Assembly (NCBI GenBank): GCA_022703375.1
Contig: JAKLDS010000021.1
Location: forward strand, 1-36,715
Origin: Deltaproteobacteria bacterium
GTDB lineage: Bacteria > Desulfobacterota > Syntrophia > Syntrophales > Smithellaceae
DNA length: 36,715 bases
Direction: 5' to 3'
Positions 15,217 through 23,640 of the stretch are shown here, in pieces; the stretch's first letter is position 1, and the number at the start of each line of letters is the position of its first letter. Made by a program: the position numbers and the translations under genes. The notes under the pieces are model-generated. The model saw only the letters and a list, made by a program, of their open reading frames with translations, was not told the DNA's origin and searched no databases.

Positions 15217-17745
15217 GTGATTATGCGGTACGATAACCTATATGTGGCATACAGTGAGCTGTGCCGGCGCCATGCCGGTCGCTCTCTTTTCGTAAATGAG
15301 AATATTTCTTTCGCTGAAACGTGGCGTCGGGCAAGAATTCGGGCATCCTTCTTAATAAATGAAGGGTATGGCCGGGGTGATATTATCGCGATTCTTGCAG
15401 TAAATTCTCCCGAATGGTGCATTACCTATATGGCCATTACAGCGATCGGTGCAATTGCCCTCCCGCTCGACAATAATCTTACCCCGGATAACTACCGGAA
15501 CATGCTCCAAACAGTTTCGGCGCGTGCGGTTTATGTATCGGGGAATTTTTGCGGTATTTTTCAGGATGTAAAGGTTTATGAAATCGAAAAAAACACGGAA
15601 ACGTCCGGTGATTACCAGCCGGGTGCAGCGACTCTTGCGGAAAATGATGTCGCCTCATTGCTTTTTACTTCAGGTACGACCGGAAAACCGAAAATCGTTG
15701 CCCTGACTCACGGTAATATTCTCCATGTTGCCGGGGTCTGCACTGAGCTGGAAGAATATGTGGAAAACGATGTAACGCTGGCGATGCTCCCGCTTTATCA
15801 TGTCTATGCCTTCGAATCTACTTTTATGGCTCCTCTGCTGACAGGAAGCTCCATTGTTTTTCAGCACTCTCTCAAGGGGCCTGATATCATCCGGACGTTG
15901 GCAGACAAAAAAATTACAATTTTTCCGGCGGCGCCGCAAATGTGGGAGCTTTTTTTCGATGCCCTGCTGGCCAAAATTAAAGCTCAATCCATTGTTAAAT
16001 ATCGTCTTTTCCGTTTCTTTCTTCAAGCGGCGCCTGTCCTGAAAAATCTCGGCATGAATTTTGTTTTGCAGAAAATATTCGGACCCGTTCACGATGTTTT
16101 CGGACGGCAGATGAGGTTTTTTATCAGCGGCGGCGCCCCGTTGAAAAAAGAATATTTCCAGTATTATCGCCGCATGGGATTTTATATTATGGAAGGCTAC
16201 GGGTTGACGGAAACAACCGGTCCTATAGCTATTCCCTACTACAAAGATGCGGCGGCCGGAGCCGTAGGACCGCCAATTGCCGGCAATGAGGTCAAAATAA
16301 AAAATACCAATGCCGATGGTATCGGAGAAATATGGCTGAAGGGAAAAGCCGTGATGGCCGGATATTACAAAAATGACGAGGCCAACGCCGCAGTTTTTGA
16401 TGATGACAATTTTTTTAATACGCAGGATTTGGGCTTTGTTGACCGGCGGGGACATATTCACATTACCGGCCGTGAAAAAAATGTAATCGTTCTGGATTCG
16501 GGAAAGAACGTGTATCCGGAAGAACTGGAGCTTTATTTCCGTTCTTCACCGCTGATCGCCGAAATTGCGGTTTTCGGAAGGAAGATGGAAGGCCGGGAAA
16601 CTGTCTATGCCGTGATTGTTCCAGCAGCCAAAGGCGCGGGAAGTTATGAAGCCGTGCGGGAAGCAATAAACCGTCTGAACAAAGGCCTGCCTCCTTATAA
16701 GACGCTGACGCATTTTGCTCTTTCCGCCGATCCGCTGCCCCGTAACTCCACCCGAAAAGTTCTCGTTGATGAAGTTAAACGGCTGCTCGATGGTGGTGTC
16801 TATCAAACCGATCCCTCCGGCACCGCGCTCGCCCGGAATATTCTTCTGCCGGCAAGCATCCATGAGGAAGAAATCATCGGCATTATCGGGAAAAAACTCA
16901 AAACGGAAGTTCTTCATGCCAACAAAACGCTGACAGACTATCAGATTGATTCACTGGGAATTATTGATTTGATTGTTTATCTGGAAGAAGCCCTCGGCAT
17001 AGCCATTGATACGGAGAAGGTAAATCCCCTGCTGACGCTGGAAGAATTTGTCCGTTACCTGGCTTCTTGCGAACAGAGCTCCGGGGCCAATCTTGATGAA
17101 ATGATTCTCCGGGGACCGGTAACAACAAAGGCAATTACTTTTCCCAATCCTTTAAGTGAGCTGATTATTTTTCTTGTTCGCGAAATATCCCGTATCTGCT
17201 GGGGTTTTCGGGCAATCAACAGGGATTTCTTGATTCCGGAAAATGTTATTATTGCCGTTAACCATCAATCCTATCTTGATATTCCGTGGGTTCTGGGCGC
17301 AATGCCCTATAAGTTGCGCAAGCGGCTTTACATCACCGGAAAAAAGGAACTATCCTTTTTGCGTTATCCTTTCTGGGGTTCGCCTATTCTGTTTGTTGAC
17401 CGCAGGGGAAATGTGGCGCCGGCACTTAAAGCCGCTGCTGATGTCCTGCGTAACGGCGACTCTCTGATTATTTTCCCGGAAGGAACACGCACCAGTGATG
17501 GCTTCATGGGAAAATTTCGATCGGGAGCCGCTTATCTGGCCCATCATCTCGGTAAAAAAATTATTCCGGTAACTGTCAGGGGCGCTTTTACAATTATGCC
17601 GCGCCACACCATAATACCCCGTTTTTTCTCCGGAGCAAAAGGCAGTATCATTGTGGGCAAGCCGGTTGATCCCGGCAGCTTTGCCACAATTAATGAGCTC
17701 AATGATTATTTGCGCGGAATTATTGAAAAGCAGCTAAACGGCTGA
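15217..17745 (+). CDS. Acyl-ACP/CoA synthetase - ACP - PlsC acyltransferase fusion
   Basis: One 842-residue protein combines three lipid functions. An AMP-forming acyl-activating domain occupies about 1-530, with the P-loop TSGTTGKPK at 151-159 and a GYGLTETTGP motif. An acyl carrier domain follows at about 545-615, with the phosphopantetheine Ser579 in IDSLG. A C-terminal PlsC/LPLAT domain spans about 640-840, with the catalytic H683/D688 in NHQSYLD and FPEGTR at 753-758. It could activate free fatty acids, load them on its own ACP and transfer them to lysophospholipid or glycerol-phosphate acceptors, as in Aas, but with domain order reversed relative to E. coli Aas and with an ACP built in. 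Initiation is GTG at 15217 or, more likely, ATG at 15223, preceded by GGGTGA. It converges with tyrS 29 bases away. Confidence 0.93.
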   Translation: MIMRYDNLYVAYSELCRRHAGRSLFVNENISFAETWRRARIRASFLINEGYGRGDIIAILAVNSPEWCITYMAITAIGAIALPLDNNLTPDNYRNMLQTVSARAVYVSGNFCGIFQDVKVYEIEKNTETSGDYQPGAATLAENDVASLLFTSGTTGKPKIVALTHGNILHVAGVCTELEEYVENDVTLAMLPLYHVYAFESTFMAPLLTGSSIVFQHSLKGPDIIRTLADKKITIFPAAPQMWELFFDALLAKIKAQSIVKYRLFRFFLQAAPVLKNLGMNFVLQKIFGPVHDVFGRQMRFFISGGAPLKKEYFQYYRRMGFYIMEGYGLTETTGPIAIPYYKDAAAGAVGPPIAGNEVKIKNTNADGIGEIWLKGKAVMAGYYKNDEANAAVFDDDNFFNTQDLGFVDRRGHIHITGREKNVIVLDSGKNVYPEELELYFRSSPLIAEIAVFGRKMEGRETVYAVIVPAAKGAGSYEAVREAINRLNKGLPPYKTLTHFALSADPLPRNSTRKVLVDEVKRLLDGGVYQTDPSGTALARNILLPASIHEEEIIGIIGKKLKTEVLHANKTLTDYQIDSLGIIDLIVYLEEALGIAIDTEKVNPLLTLEEFVRYLASCEQSSGANLDEMILRGPVTTKAITFPNPLSELIIFLVREISRICWGFRAINRDFLIPENVIIAVNHQSYLDIPWVLGAMPYKLRKRLYITGKKELSFLRYPFWGSPILFVDRRGNVAPALKAAADVLRNGDSLIIFPEGTRTSDGFMGKFRSGAAYLAHHLGKKIIPVTVRGAFTIMPRHTIIPRFFSGAKGSIIVGKPVDPGSFATINELNDYLRGIIEKQLNG

Positions 17746-17774
17746 AAGCTCCGCTTGATTTCCTGAGGAGTAAA

Positions 17775-19055
17775 TTAGACCAGTTCCACTATCAGATATT
17801 TTTTTTTGCCTTTTCTGATTCGCAATTCGCCCGCTTCATTAAAATCGGCCTCGGCCAATTTTTCATCAACTGATTTTACCTGCCGGTCATTAATATAAAT
17901 ACCGCCCTGCTCAATCAGGCGCTTGGCTTCCGACATGGATTGCGTCAAACCTGATTTAGCGCAGACTGAAGAAATCAGGATGCACGCCGACTCCTTGCGG
18001 GAAACCCGATAACGGGGAATGGCGGAAGTATCAACGGTCGGTGCGCTGCGCGGGATGGTGCTTGACGGGAATAAATCAGCTTCCACCGGTTTGGCATGGA
18101 AAGCTTCCACTGAGGCGCGCCAGGCGGCCTCGGCAGCTTTGGCCCCGTGAGTGATTTTTGTCGCTTCGAACGCGAGCACGGCTTTGGCCATGTTCAATTG
18201 AGCATCGGCCAGTTTTTTCACTATGCTTATTTCGGCAAGCGGCAGGAAAGTGAAGAGCTTGAGGAATCTTTCGACATCGGCATCCTCGGTGTTAATCCAA
18301 TACTGGTAGTATTCATAAGGGCTCGTGAGCGCGGCGTCAAGCCAGATGGTGCCCTTCTCGGTCTTGCCCATCTTGTGTCCCAGCGATGTGGTAATCAGCG
18401 GAAAAGTAACGGCGTGGGCGTCTTTGCCCTCCACCTTGCGAATCAGTTCCGTTCCGGCCAGCATGTTGCCCCACTGATCATTGCCGCCCATTTGCAGGGC
18501 GCAACCGTAATTTTGAAACAAATGCAGGAAATCATAGCCCTGCAGCAGCATATAATTGAATTCAATAAAATTGAGCCCCTTCTCCAGGCGAATCCTGTAG
18601 CTTTCCGCCGCCAGCATCCGGTTGACGCTGAAATGACGGCCGATATCGCGCAAAAATTCAATGTAGTTGATTTTGGTAAGCCAGTCGGCATTGTTGAGCA
18701 GCAGTGCCCTGTTATCCGTGAATTCAATGTAACGGGAAAGCTGCGCGCCGAGGCATTGAGCGTTGTAATCAATTTTTTCGCGGGTAAGAATCTGGCGCAT
18801 TTCGGTTTTGCCGCTGGGATCGCCGATTAAACCCGTGCCTCCGCCGACGAGCGCGATGGGCTTATGGCCGTTTAACTGCATATGCGCCAGAGACATGATG
18901 GGAACAAGGCTGCCGATATGCAGACTGGTAGCGGTGGGATCAAAACCGATGTAGCAGGTCACAGGCCCTGCGGCAAAAAGCTTTTTGATTAAAGCCTCAT
19001 CTGTGACCTGTTCGATAAAGCCCCTTTCTTGCAATACATCAAAAGCGCTTTTCAT
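17775..19055 (-). CDS. tyrS: Tyrosine--tRNA ligase
   Basis: It charges tRNA-Tyr with tyrosine. This is a class I synthetase: HIGS at 46-49 is the HIGH motif and KMGKT at 228-232 is the KMSKS motif, counted from the chosen start. An S4 RNA-binding domain is at the C terminus (about 360-425). The start is placed at 19055, giving 426 residues, the usual length. GGGAGG lies nine bases upstream, whereas the in-frame upstream extension to 19127 lacks homology and a ribosome site. It is the last gene of the zapB-zapA-6S-rny-ymdB-tyrS series, about 109 bases after ymdB. No T-box is visible in that gap. Confidence 0.96.
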   Translation of the reverse strand: MKSAFDVLQERGFIEQVTDEALIKKLFAAGPVTCYIGFDPTATSLHIGSLVPIMSLAHMQLNGHKPIALVGGGTGLIGDPSGKTEMRQILTREKIDYNAQCLGAQLSRYIEFTDNRALLLNNADWLTKINYIEFLRDIGRHFSVNRMLAAESYRIRLEKGLNFIEFNYMLLQGYDFLHLFQNYGCALQMGGNDQWGNMLAGTELIRKVEGKDAHAVTFPLITTSLGHKMGKTEKGTIWLDAALTSPYEYYQYWINTEDADVERFLKLFTFLPLAEISIVKKLADAQLNMAKAVLAFEATKITHGAKAAEAAWRASVEAFHAKPVEADLFPSSTIPRSAPTVDTSAIPRYRVSRKESACILISSVCAKSGLTQSMSEAKRLIEQGGIYINDRQVKSVDEKLAEADFNEAGELRIRKGKKKYLIVELV

Positions 19056-19164
19056 TTCCTCATGCCTCCCAATTTGATTTTTGCAAGTGTTAAGCAAAGC
19101 AAAAATCTTAGTCGAATTGTCCCGCAATGCGGAGAGGATGACCCCATGAGCCTGTCTTGGGGGT

Positions 19165-19959
19165 TCATTCCCGCGATTCTTTCAGCTTCAAGCTGATTCT
19201 TTCAATAGAATTGGCCTTGCCGGTGCCGGCATCAATATCCAGCAGGGCGGCCTGCAGCCTCACATCACCTTTGGCTACGTCAAATTTATTCGGGATCATG
19301 GTTAGAAATCTCTCAATAACGGCATCTTTCTTCACGCCGATTACCGAATCAAAGGGGCCGGTCATGCCCACATCGCTCAAATAGGCGGTGCCGGAGGGCA
19401 GAATTTCCTCGTCAGCGGTTTGCACGTGAGTGTGCGTGCCCAGAATGGCGCTCACCTCGCCGTCAAGATACCAGCCCAGCGCCTTTTTTTCCGATGTCGC
19501 TTCGGCATGAATATCAACAACAATAATGTTTGTTTTTTTCTGCAATTCGGCAATTTGAGATTTGGCCGTGACAAAGGGGCAATCCAGCGGCGGCATGAAG
19601 ATTCGTCCGGCCAGATTGAGCACGCCGACGTAATCTCCCGAGGCGGTCGGCATGGCTACGGTGCCTCTGCCTGGTGTCCGGGCCGGATAATTGGCCGGCC
19701 GCAGAAGGGTTTCGTAATCGTTTATGAACGTCAGAACTTCTTTTTTATCCCAGATATGGTTGCCGGAAGTCAGAACGTCAATTCCGCTTGCGAAAAGTTC
19801 TTCCACTATTTCTCTGGTGATGCCGAAGCCGGCTGCGGCATTTTCACAATTGGCAATGACAAAATCAATGCCCCGCTCGGCAAGCAGCCCCGGCAGCAAT
19901 TCGCCTACCGCCCGGCGTCCCGGTTTTCCAACAATATCGCCGATAAATAAAATCTTCAT
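19165..19959 (-). CDS. ymdB: YmdB-family metallophosphoesterase (TIGR00282 type)
   Basis: A calcineurin-like phosphodiesterase fold with a dinuclear metal site: GDIVGKPGR at the N terminus, GNHIWD, DIHAEATSEK and the C-terminal GTHTHVQTAD supply the metal ligands. B. subtilis YmdB hydrolyses 2',3'- and 3',5'-cyclic AMP and influences RNase Y activity and cell fate. The gene starts 16 bases after the rny stop, the same pairing seen in Firmicutes, supporting a joint role in RNA turnover. The length, 264, is normal. Substrate in this organism is inferred. Confidence 0.93.
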   Translation of the reverse strand: MKILFIGDIVGKPGRRAVGELLPGLLAERGIDFVIANCENAAAGFGITREIVEELFASGIDVLTSGNHIWDKKEVLTFINDYETLLRPANYPARTPGRGTVAMPTASGDYVGVLNLAGRIFMPPLDCPFVTAKSQIAELQKKTNIIVVDIHAEATSEKKALGWYLDGEVSAILGTHTHVQTADEEILPSGTAYLSDVGMTGPFDSVIGVKKDAVIERFLTMIPNKFDVAKGDVRLQAALLDIDAGTGKANSIERISLKLKESRE

Positions 19960-19975
19960 TAATTCGCCTTGCCTT

Positions 19976-21541
19976 CTATTTCGCGAAGGAAGATACTCGC
20001 GTTTCCCTGATTACCGTGACCTTAATCTGTCCCGGATAGGTCAATTCATTTTCAATTTTCTTAATTATGTCATTGCAGAGCATGACGGCATCGTTGTCCG
20101 ATATTTTTTCATTTTCCACGAGAATCCGGATTTCCCGCCCGGCCTGAATGGCATAGCATTTATCAACTCCGTTGAAAGAGTGGGCTATTTTTTCCAGCTC
20201 TTCAAGGCGATGGACGTAAGTTTCCAGCATTTCCCGGCGGGCGCCTGGTCTCGCCGCGGACAGAGTATCGGCTGCCTGCACCAGAACGCCCAGCAGGGTG
20301 TTGTTGCGCCCGTCGTCATGGTGGGTGGCAATGGCCTGAACGATGCGCGGATTTTCGCCGAAGCGTTTGGCGAAATCGGCGCCGATGGCGGCATGCGGCC
20401 CTTCTATCTTGTGGTCAATGGCTTTGCCGATATCATGCAGCAGGCCGGCGCGTTTGGCTTCTTTAATATTCATTTTTAATTCCGCAGCCATTAAACCGGT
20501 GAGATAGGCGACGTCAATGGAGTGCTGCAGAACGTTCTGGGAATAACTGGTGCGGTATTTCAGGCTGCCCAGCAGAGTGATTATTTCCGGATGAATGTCA
20601 TGGACTCCCACATCGAAAGAAGCTTTTTCCCCTGTTTCCCGGATAATCTGATCCACTTCCGTCCGGACTTTCTTGACAATTTCCTCGATGCGTCCCGGAT
20701 GAATCCGGCCATCCTGGATTAAGCGCTCCAGTGATATTCTGGCCACTTCCCGCCGCACGGGATCAAAAGAAGATAAGACAACGGCTTCCGGCGTATCGTC
20801 AACAATCAGGTCAATGCCCGTGGCGGCTTCAATGGCGCGGATGTTACGGCCCTCGCGGCCGATAATGCGCCCCTTCATTTCCTCGCTGGGCAGGTTCACT
20901 ACGGAAACAGTACGTTCCGCCACATAGTCACCGGCGTAACGCTGAATTGAGTAAGCAATGATTTCCCGCGCCTTGCGGTCGGCGGTCAGTTTGGCTTCGT
21001 CCTCTATTTTCCGAACCGTTGCCGCGGCGTCGCGTTTGGCGTCTGATTCCATGGATTGAATTAACAAGGTCTTTGCTTCATCGGAAGATATGCCGGCGAT
21101 TTTTTCTAGCTTCTCGCGCTGCTCATCAATCATTTCGTCAATCTTGCGATGTTTTTCTTCCATGGCCGCTTCTTTAGCTTGCAGCGATTTTTCCCTGTTT
21201 TCGATATTGTTTTCTTTCTGTTCGAGTTGATCAATCCTTTTATCGAGGTTCTCTTCTTTCGAGCGAATTCTTTTCTCCAGGCCGTCTAATTCGCTTTTTC
21301 TTTCTTTGGATTCCCTGTCAAAATCGGTTTTCTGTTTCAGAAGGTTTTCTTTGGCCTGCAGAATCGCTTCCTTCTTGATTGTTTCCGCTTCCTTTTTGGA
21401 TTCTTCGACAATTCTTTTCGCCAGGCTTGTTGATGATTTGATTTTCTTTGCCGTGGAAACATGCTTTAAAATAAAGCCGAAAATACCACCGACGATTAAA
21501 GCTGCCAGTATTCCGACCAATAATAAATTGCTGTCTAACAT
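19976..21541 (-). CDS. rny: Ribonuclease Y
   Basis: A membrane-anchored endoribonuclease that initiates mRNA decay. One N-terminal membrane helix (residues about 6-25) is followed by a long charged coiled coil (about 40-195), a KH RNA-binding domain (about 220-285, with [12 protein letters not shown]) and an HD phosphohydrolase domain (about 335-430; catalytic H369-D370 in [12 protein letters not shown]). The length, 521, matches the family. A strong GGGGGAGG site lies eight bases before the ATG. It is followed closely by ymdB and preceded by 6S RNA. A stable hairpin in the leader (21652-21684) may affect transcription or message stability. Confidence 0.97.
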   Translation of the reverse strand: MLDSNLLLVGILAALIVGGIFGFILKHVSTAKKIKSSTSLAKRIVEESKKEAETIKKEAILQAKENLLKQKTDFDRESKERKSELDGLEKRIRSKEENLDKRIDQLEQKENNIENREKSLQAKEAAMEEKHRKIDEMIDEQREKLEKIAGISSDEAKTLLIQSMESDAKRDAAATVRKIEDEAKLTADRKAREIIAYSIQRYAGDYVAERTVSVVNLPSEEMKGRIIGREGRNIRAIEAATGIDLIVDDTPEAVVLSSFDPVRREVARISLERLIQDGRIHPGRIEEIVKKVRTEVDQIIRETGEKASFDVGVHDIHPEIITLLGSLKYRTSYSQNVLQHSIDVAYLTGLMAAELKMNIKEAKRAGLLHDIGKAIDHKIEGPHAAIGADFAKRFGENPRIVQAIATHHDDGRNNTLLGVLVQAADTLSAARPGARREMLETYVHRLEELEKIAHSFNGVDKCYAIQAGREIRILVENEKISDNDAVMLCNDIIKKIENELTYPGQIKVTVIRETRVSSFAK

Positions 21542-21585
21542 TGAGATTACCTCCCCCTTGCCCTGCCGCGGGTTATTCCGCTTAC

Positions 21586-21624
21586 GGCTTTCTCCGGCGC
21601 CTGAACAATCAGGCTTTCTCCGGC
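21586..21624. repeat. Direct repeat with internal hairpin in the rny leader
   Basis: Two identical 13-mers, GGCTTTCTCCGGC, lie at 21586-21598 and 21612-21624. Between and overlapping them is a perfect hairpin, GCCTGA-acaa-TCAGGC (21599-21614). No T-run follows, so it is not a typical terminator. It would be transcribed in the rny leader if transcription starts upstream. Confidence 0.5.
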
Positions 21625-21651
21625 AAAAGCCAGAGCAGAGCTATATTTAAA

Positions 21652-21684
21652 CCTCCCGGTATACAGCCGTAGCTGCACCGGAGG
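21652..21684 (-). other. Stable UACG-tetraloop hairpin between 6S RNA and rny
   Basis: On the minus strand the sequence folds into CCTCC, GGT, CAGC on one side and GCTG, ACC, GGAGG on the other, capped by C(UACG)G, a member of the very stable UNCG tetraloop class, with small bulges. It lies about 110 bases before the rny start. The following TTTAAAT is only a weak U-tract, so it could be a weak terminator, an RNA-processing or stability element, or an mRNA leader structure. Confidence 0.55.
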
Positions 21685-21732
21685 ATTCATTGCTTATTAT
21701 TTTTTCAAGGCAGTATTGAGGTGGGAAAGGGA

Positions 21733-21764
21733 TAAAAGGGCATAAAAAAGCCCCCGCTTATGCC
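21733..21764 (-). terminator. Probable terminator at the 3' end of 6S RNA
   Basis: On the minus strand, arms GGCATAA/TTATGCC (7 bp) are followed by CTTTTAT. It overlaps the T6 stretch after the 6S closing stem. The U-tract is short, so read-through into rny is possible. Confidence 0.45.
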
Positions 21765-21942
21765 GTGTTAATCACCTTTTTTGAACCTTTTTACTAAGTG
21801 GGCGCCGGTGTTGTTGTTTCAGGCTTTCTACCTCCCGACCAGCGTTGCAGAGGTTGACTTGCACACCACAAACAAGAAATGGCTCCCAGATTCAAAATGT
21901 TGGCTCAAAAACAAATGCTAATCACGCACATCGCAGGGGCAA
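21744..21942 (-). ncRNA. ssrS: 6S RNA
   Basis: 6S RNA binds housekeeping RNA polymerase holoenzyme by mimicking an open promoter. The gene sits between zapA and rny; 6S follows zapA in many proteobacteria. The ends pair as expected: GCCCCTGC at the 5' end with GCGGGGGC at the 3' end (eight consecutive pairs), then TGC-GTG with CACGGCA. Between them are the typical 6S stretches: TTGAGCCAACATTT and GGGAGCC, GGTGTGCAAG, then GGTCGGGAGG and AGAAAGCCTGAAAC, comparable to E. coli TGAGCCGATATTT, GAGCATGCTCGGTCCG and GAAGCCTTAAAAC. The length is about 190-200. A T6 stretch ends the RNA. Exact ends are uncertain by several bases. No profile search was possible. Confidence 0.82.
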
Positions 21943-21970
21943 ATAAACTTTATTTAACTTGCGTTTTCAA
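21942..21970 (-). promoter_or_regulatory. Candidate 6S RNA promoter
   Basis: On the minus strand, TTGAAA (-35, 21965-21970) and TTTATT (-10, 21942-21947) are separated by 17 bases. The -35 lies in the last codons of zapA. The predicted start falls within a few bases of the 5' arm of the 6S closing stem. Confidence 0.4.
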
Positions 21971-22232
21971 TCAGTTGAATCAATTTTTCGGCTCTGTCTT
22001 CCAGTTGACCGCAGAGCTCATTGTTAACTCCCTTTAATTTCAAATACTCTTCTGAAATGTTTAGCGCTGCCAGTATGGCAACATCCAGAGTTTTAAGACT
22101 TTTCGTTGATCTCATAACCTCATTCATTTTTTCGTTCACAAACAGGACAACACTGTTGACATATTCTTCTTCTGCATCGCTGGAAACCGCAAGATCCTGT
22201 CCTAAAACGCTGATGTTATAATTCTTTTTCAA
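21954..22232 (-). CDS. zapA: Cell division protein ZapA
   Basis: ZapA binds and bundles FtsZ protofilaments at midcell. The 92-residue length and the N-terminal globular part (YNISVLGQDLAVSSDAEEEYVNSVVLFVNEKM) followed by a C-terminal helix suited to coiled-coil dimerisation (about 60-90) fit the family. The start is TTG, with AAGGTAG about eight bases upstream. It follows the zapB-like gene by 18 bases and precedes 6S RNA by roughly 12. Confidence 0.9.
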   Translation of the reverse strand: MKKNYNISVLGQDLAVSSDAEEEYVNSVVLFVNEKMNEVMRSTKSLKTLDVAILAALNISEEYLKLKGVNNELCGQLEDRAEKLIQLIENAS

Positions 22233-22250
22233 AACTGACTACCTTAAAGC

Positions 22251-22481
22251 TTATTTTGCCAAGTCTATATCCGCAAGCAAATCTAATAATGAATCCACCC
22301 TTGCGCGTACGCTGTTCCTCTCCTCGTCTAATGCCTTTAATTTATCGCTTAAAACACCTAACTCCGATTCTTTATTTTTTAGCGTTTCCTCCAATGTATA
22401 TATCTTATTTTTTAATATAACCTGTTCATTTACCACATTTTTAATTTTATCTTCCAGTTGCTTGAATTTTGCCAATTCCAC
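22251..22481 (-). CDS. zapB: ZapB-like coiled-coil cell division protein
   Basis: A 76-residue protein that is almost entirely an amphipathic coiled coil with heptad Leu/Ile/Val (KFKQLEDKIKNVV through VDSLLDLLADID). Small coiled-coil proteins directly upstream of zapA in deltaproteobacteria are usually annotated ZapB-like; in E. coli ZapB stabilises the Z ring through ZapA. Sequence alone cannot prove orthology because any short coiled coil would look similar; the 18-base spacing to zapA is the main support. The ribosome site is weak (AAAGTGGA). Confidence 0.75.
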   Translation of the reverse strand: MELAKFKQLEDKIKNVVNEQVILKNKIYTLEETLKNKESELGVLSDKLKALDEERNSVRARVDSLLDLLADIDLAK

Positions 22482-22542
22482 TTTAATTTTTTACCCTTTC
22501 CCGCGACAGATATTTTAACGCAAAAGATTTTTTTCGGCTTTT

Positions 22543-22571
22543 ATTTTGTCAATTTGCGGCTGAAAAGTCAA
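22543..22571 (-). promoter_or_regulatory. Weak candidate promoter for zapB-zapA
   Basis: On the minus strand, TTGACT (22566-22571) and CAAAAT (22543-22548) are 17 bases apart, about 60 bases before zapB and immediately after dusB. The -10 is a weak match. Confidence 0.3.
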
Positions 22572-22617
22572 GGCATTATTTGCAGACGAAAAGGCAGGGA
22601 GACGTCATTTGTCATGT

Positions 22618-23628
22618 TCATTGTTGCGGAGAAACAATGCCCGCAGCAGAGTGTTTTTTGCCGGTCAGTAAACCGGTAAAATAGCTGTCCAGCTCCTTCT
22701 GCAGGCTATCCTTGTTCGGCAACTGCCCCAATTTCTGGCGGAAACTGCATGCGCCATCCAGACCCTTTGTGTACCAGATGAGGTGTTTGCGGAAGTTTCT
22801 TTCGGCCGTTCTGAGACCGCAGTATTCGGTGTCCATCTCCCAGTGTTTCTTAATTATTTCATACCTTTGCGTTATAGTGGGCAGAAAATCGGCAGGCCTG
22901 CCGTTCAATAATTGATTTATTCCCGCAAAAAGCCACGGATTGCCCAGCGCCCCTCTGCCTATCATCACGGCATCACAGGCCGTCTGGCTAATCATGGCCA
23001 GAGCATCCTGCGGCAGGTGGATATCGCCATTGCCGATAACCGGAATCTTTACGGCATTCTTAACCGCGGCGATAATTCTCCAGTCGGCTTTTCCGCTATA
23101 GCCCTGATCGGCAGTGCGGGCATGGACGGCGATGGCGGCGACGCCGGATTCCTCCGCGATGCGTGCCACTTCCACGGCATTGATGGATTTGCCACTCCAG
23201 CCCGAACGAATTTTTACGGTGATGGGAAGGGCAACCGCCTTTTTAACGGCGCTGATAATATCACAAATCAACCGCGGATCTTTGAGCAGCACTGCTCCCG
23301 CCCCGGTGCGAACAACTTTTTTTACCGGGCAGCCCATATTAATATCAATCAAATCAGCGCCCATATCCTGCGCCATCCTGGCTGCTTCAGCCATTACGGC
23401 CGGGTCGGCGCCGAAAATCTGCATGCCCAGGGGTCTATCAGCTTCACCCGTTTTCAGATATTCCAGTGTTTTTTGCGTCTGCCGGACAAGGCCGTTGGCG
23501 CTGATCATTTCAGTGTAAGCCAGCGCGCATCCGCAAGAACGTGCAATCAGCCGAAAAGGCAGGTTGGAAATGCCCGCCAGCGGTGCGAGCAGAGCCTTGT
23601 TTTGCAATTTTTTAATGATATCGGACAT
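22618..23628 (-). CDS. dusB: tRNA-dihydrouridine synthase, DusB type
   Basis: An FMN-dependent enzyme that reduces uridines in the tRNA D-loop. It has a TIM-barrel with LAPLAGISNLPFR at the N terminus, the catalytic Cys100 in INMGCPVKKV, and the phosphate-binding GNGDI and MIGRGALGNPW motifs; a helical tRNA-binding domain lies at the C terminus (about 240-320). The length, 336, matches the family. It starts 12 bases after the stop of the CNNM-GlmU fusion gene with no obvious ribosome site of its own, so translation is probably coupled. Confidence 0.95.
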   Translation of the reverse strand: MSDIIKKLQNKALLAPLAGISNLPFRLIARSCGCALAYTEMISANGLVRQTQKTLEYLKTGEADRPLGMQIFGADPAVMAEAARMAQDMGADLIDINMGCPVKKVVRTGAGAVLLKDPRLICDIISAVKKAVALPITVKIRSGWSGKSINAVEVARIAEESGVAAIAVHARTADQGYSGKADWRIIAAVKNAVKIPVIGNGDIHLPQDALAMISQTACDAVMIGRGALGNPWLFAGINQLLNGRPADFLPTITQRYEIIKKHWEMDTEYCGLRTAERNFRKHLIWYTKGLDGACSFRQKLGQLPNKDSLQKELDSYFTGLLTGKKHSAAGIVSPQQ

Positions 23629-23640
23629 AGGTGGACTTTT

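Noticed and set aside
18147-18830. 227-codon plus-strand frame inside tyrS
   Set aside because: Antisense to conserved synthetase sequence.
19056-19164. T-box or other tyrosine riboswitch before tyrS
   Set aside because: The gap after ymdB is only 109 bases, lacks T-box motifs and a terminator, and T-boxes are not typical of this lineage.
19724-20479. 251-codon plus-strand frame over ymdB and rny
   Set aside because: Crosses two conserved genes on the opposite strand; no domain.
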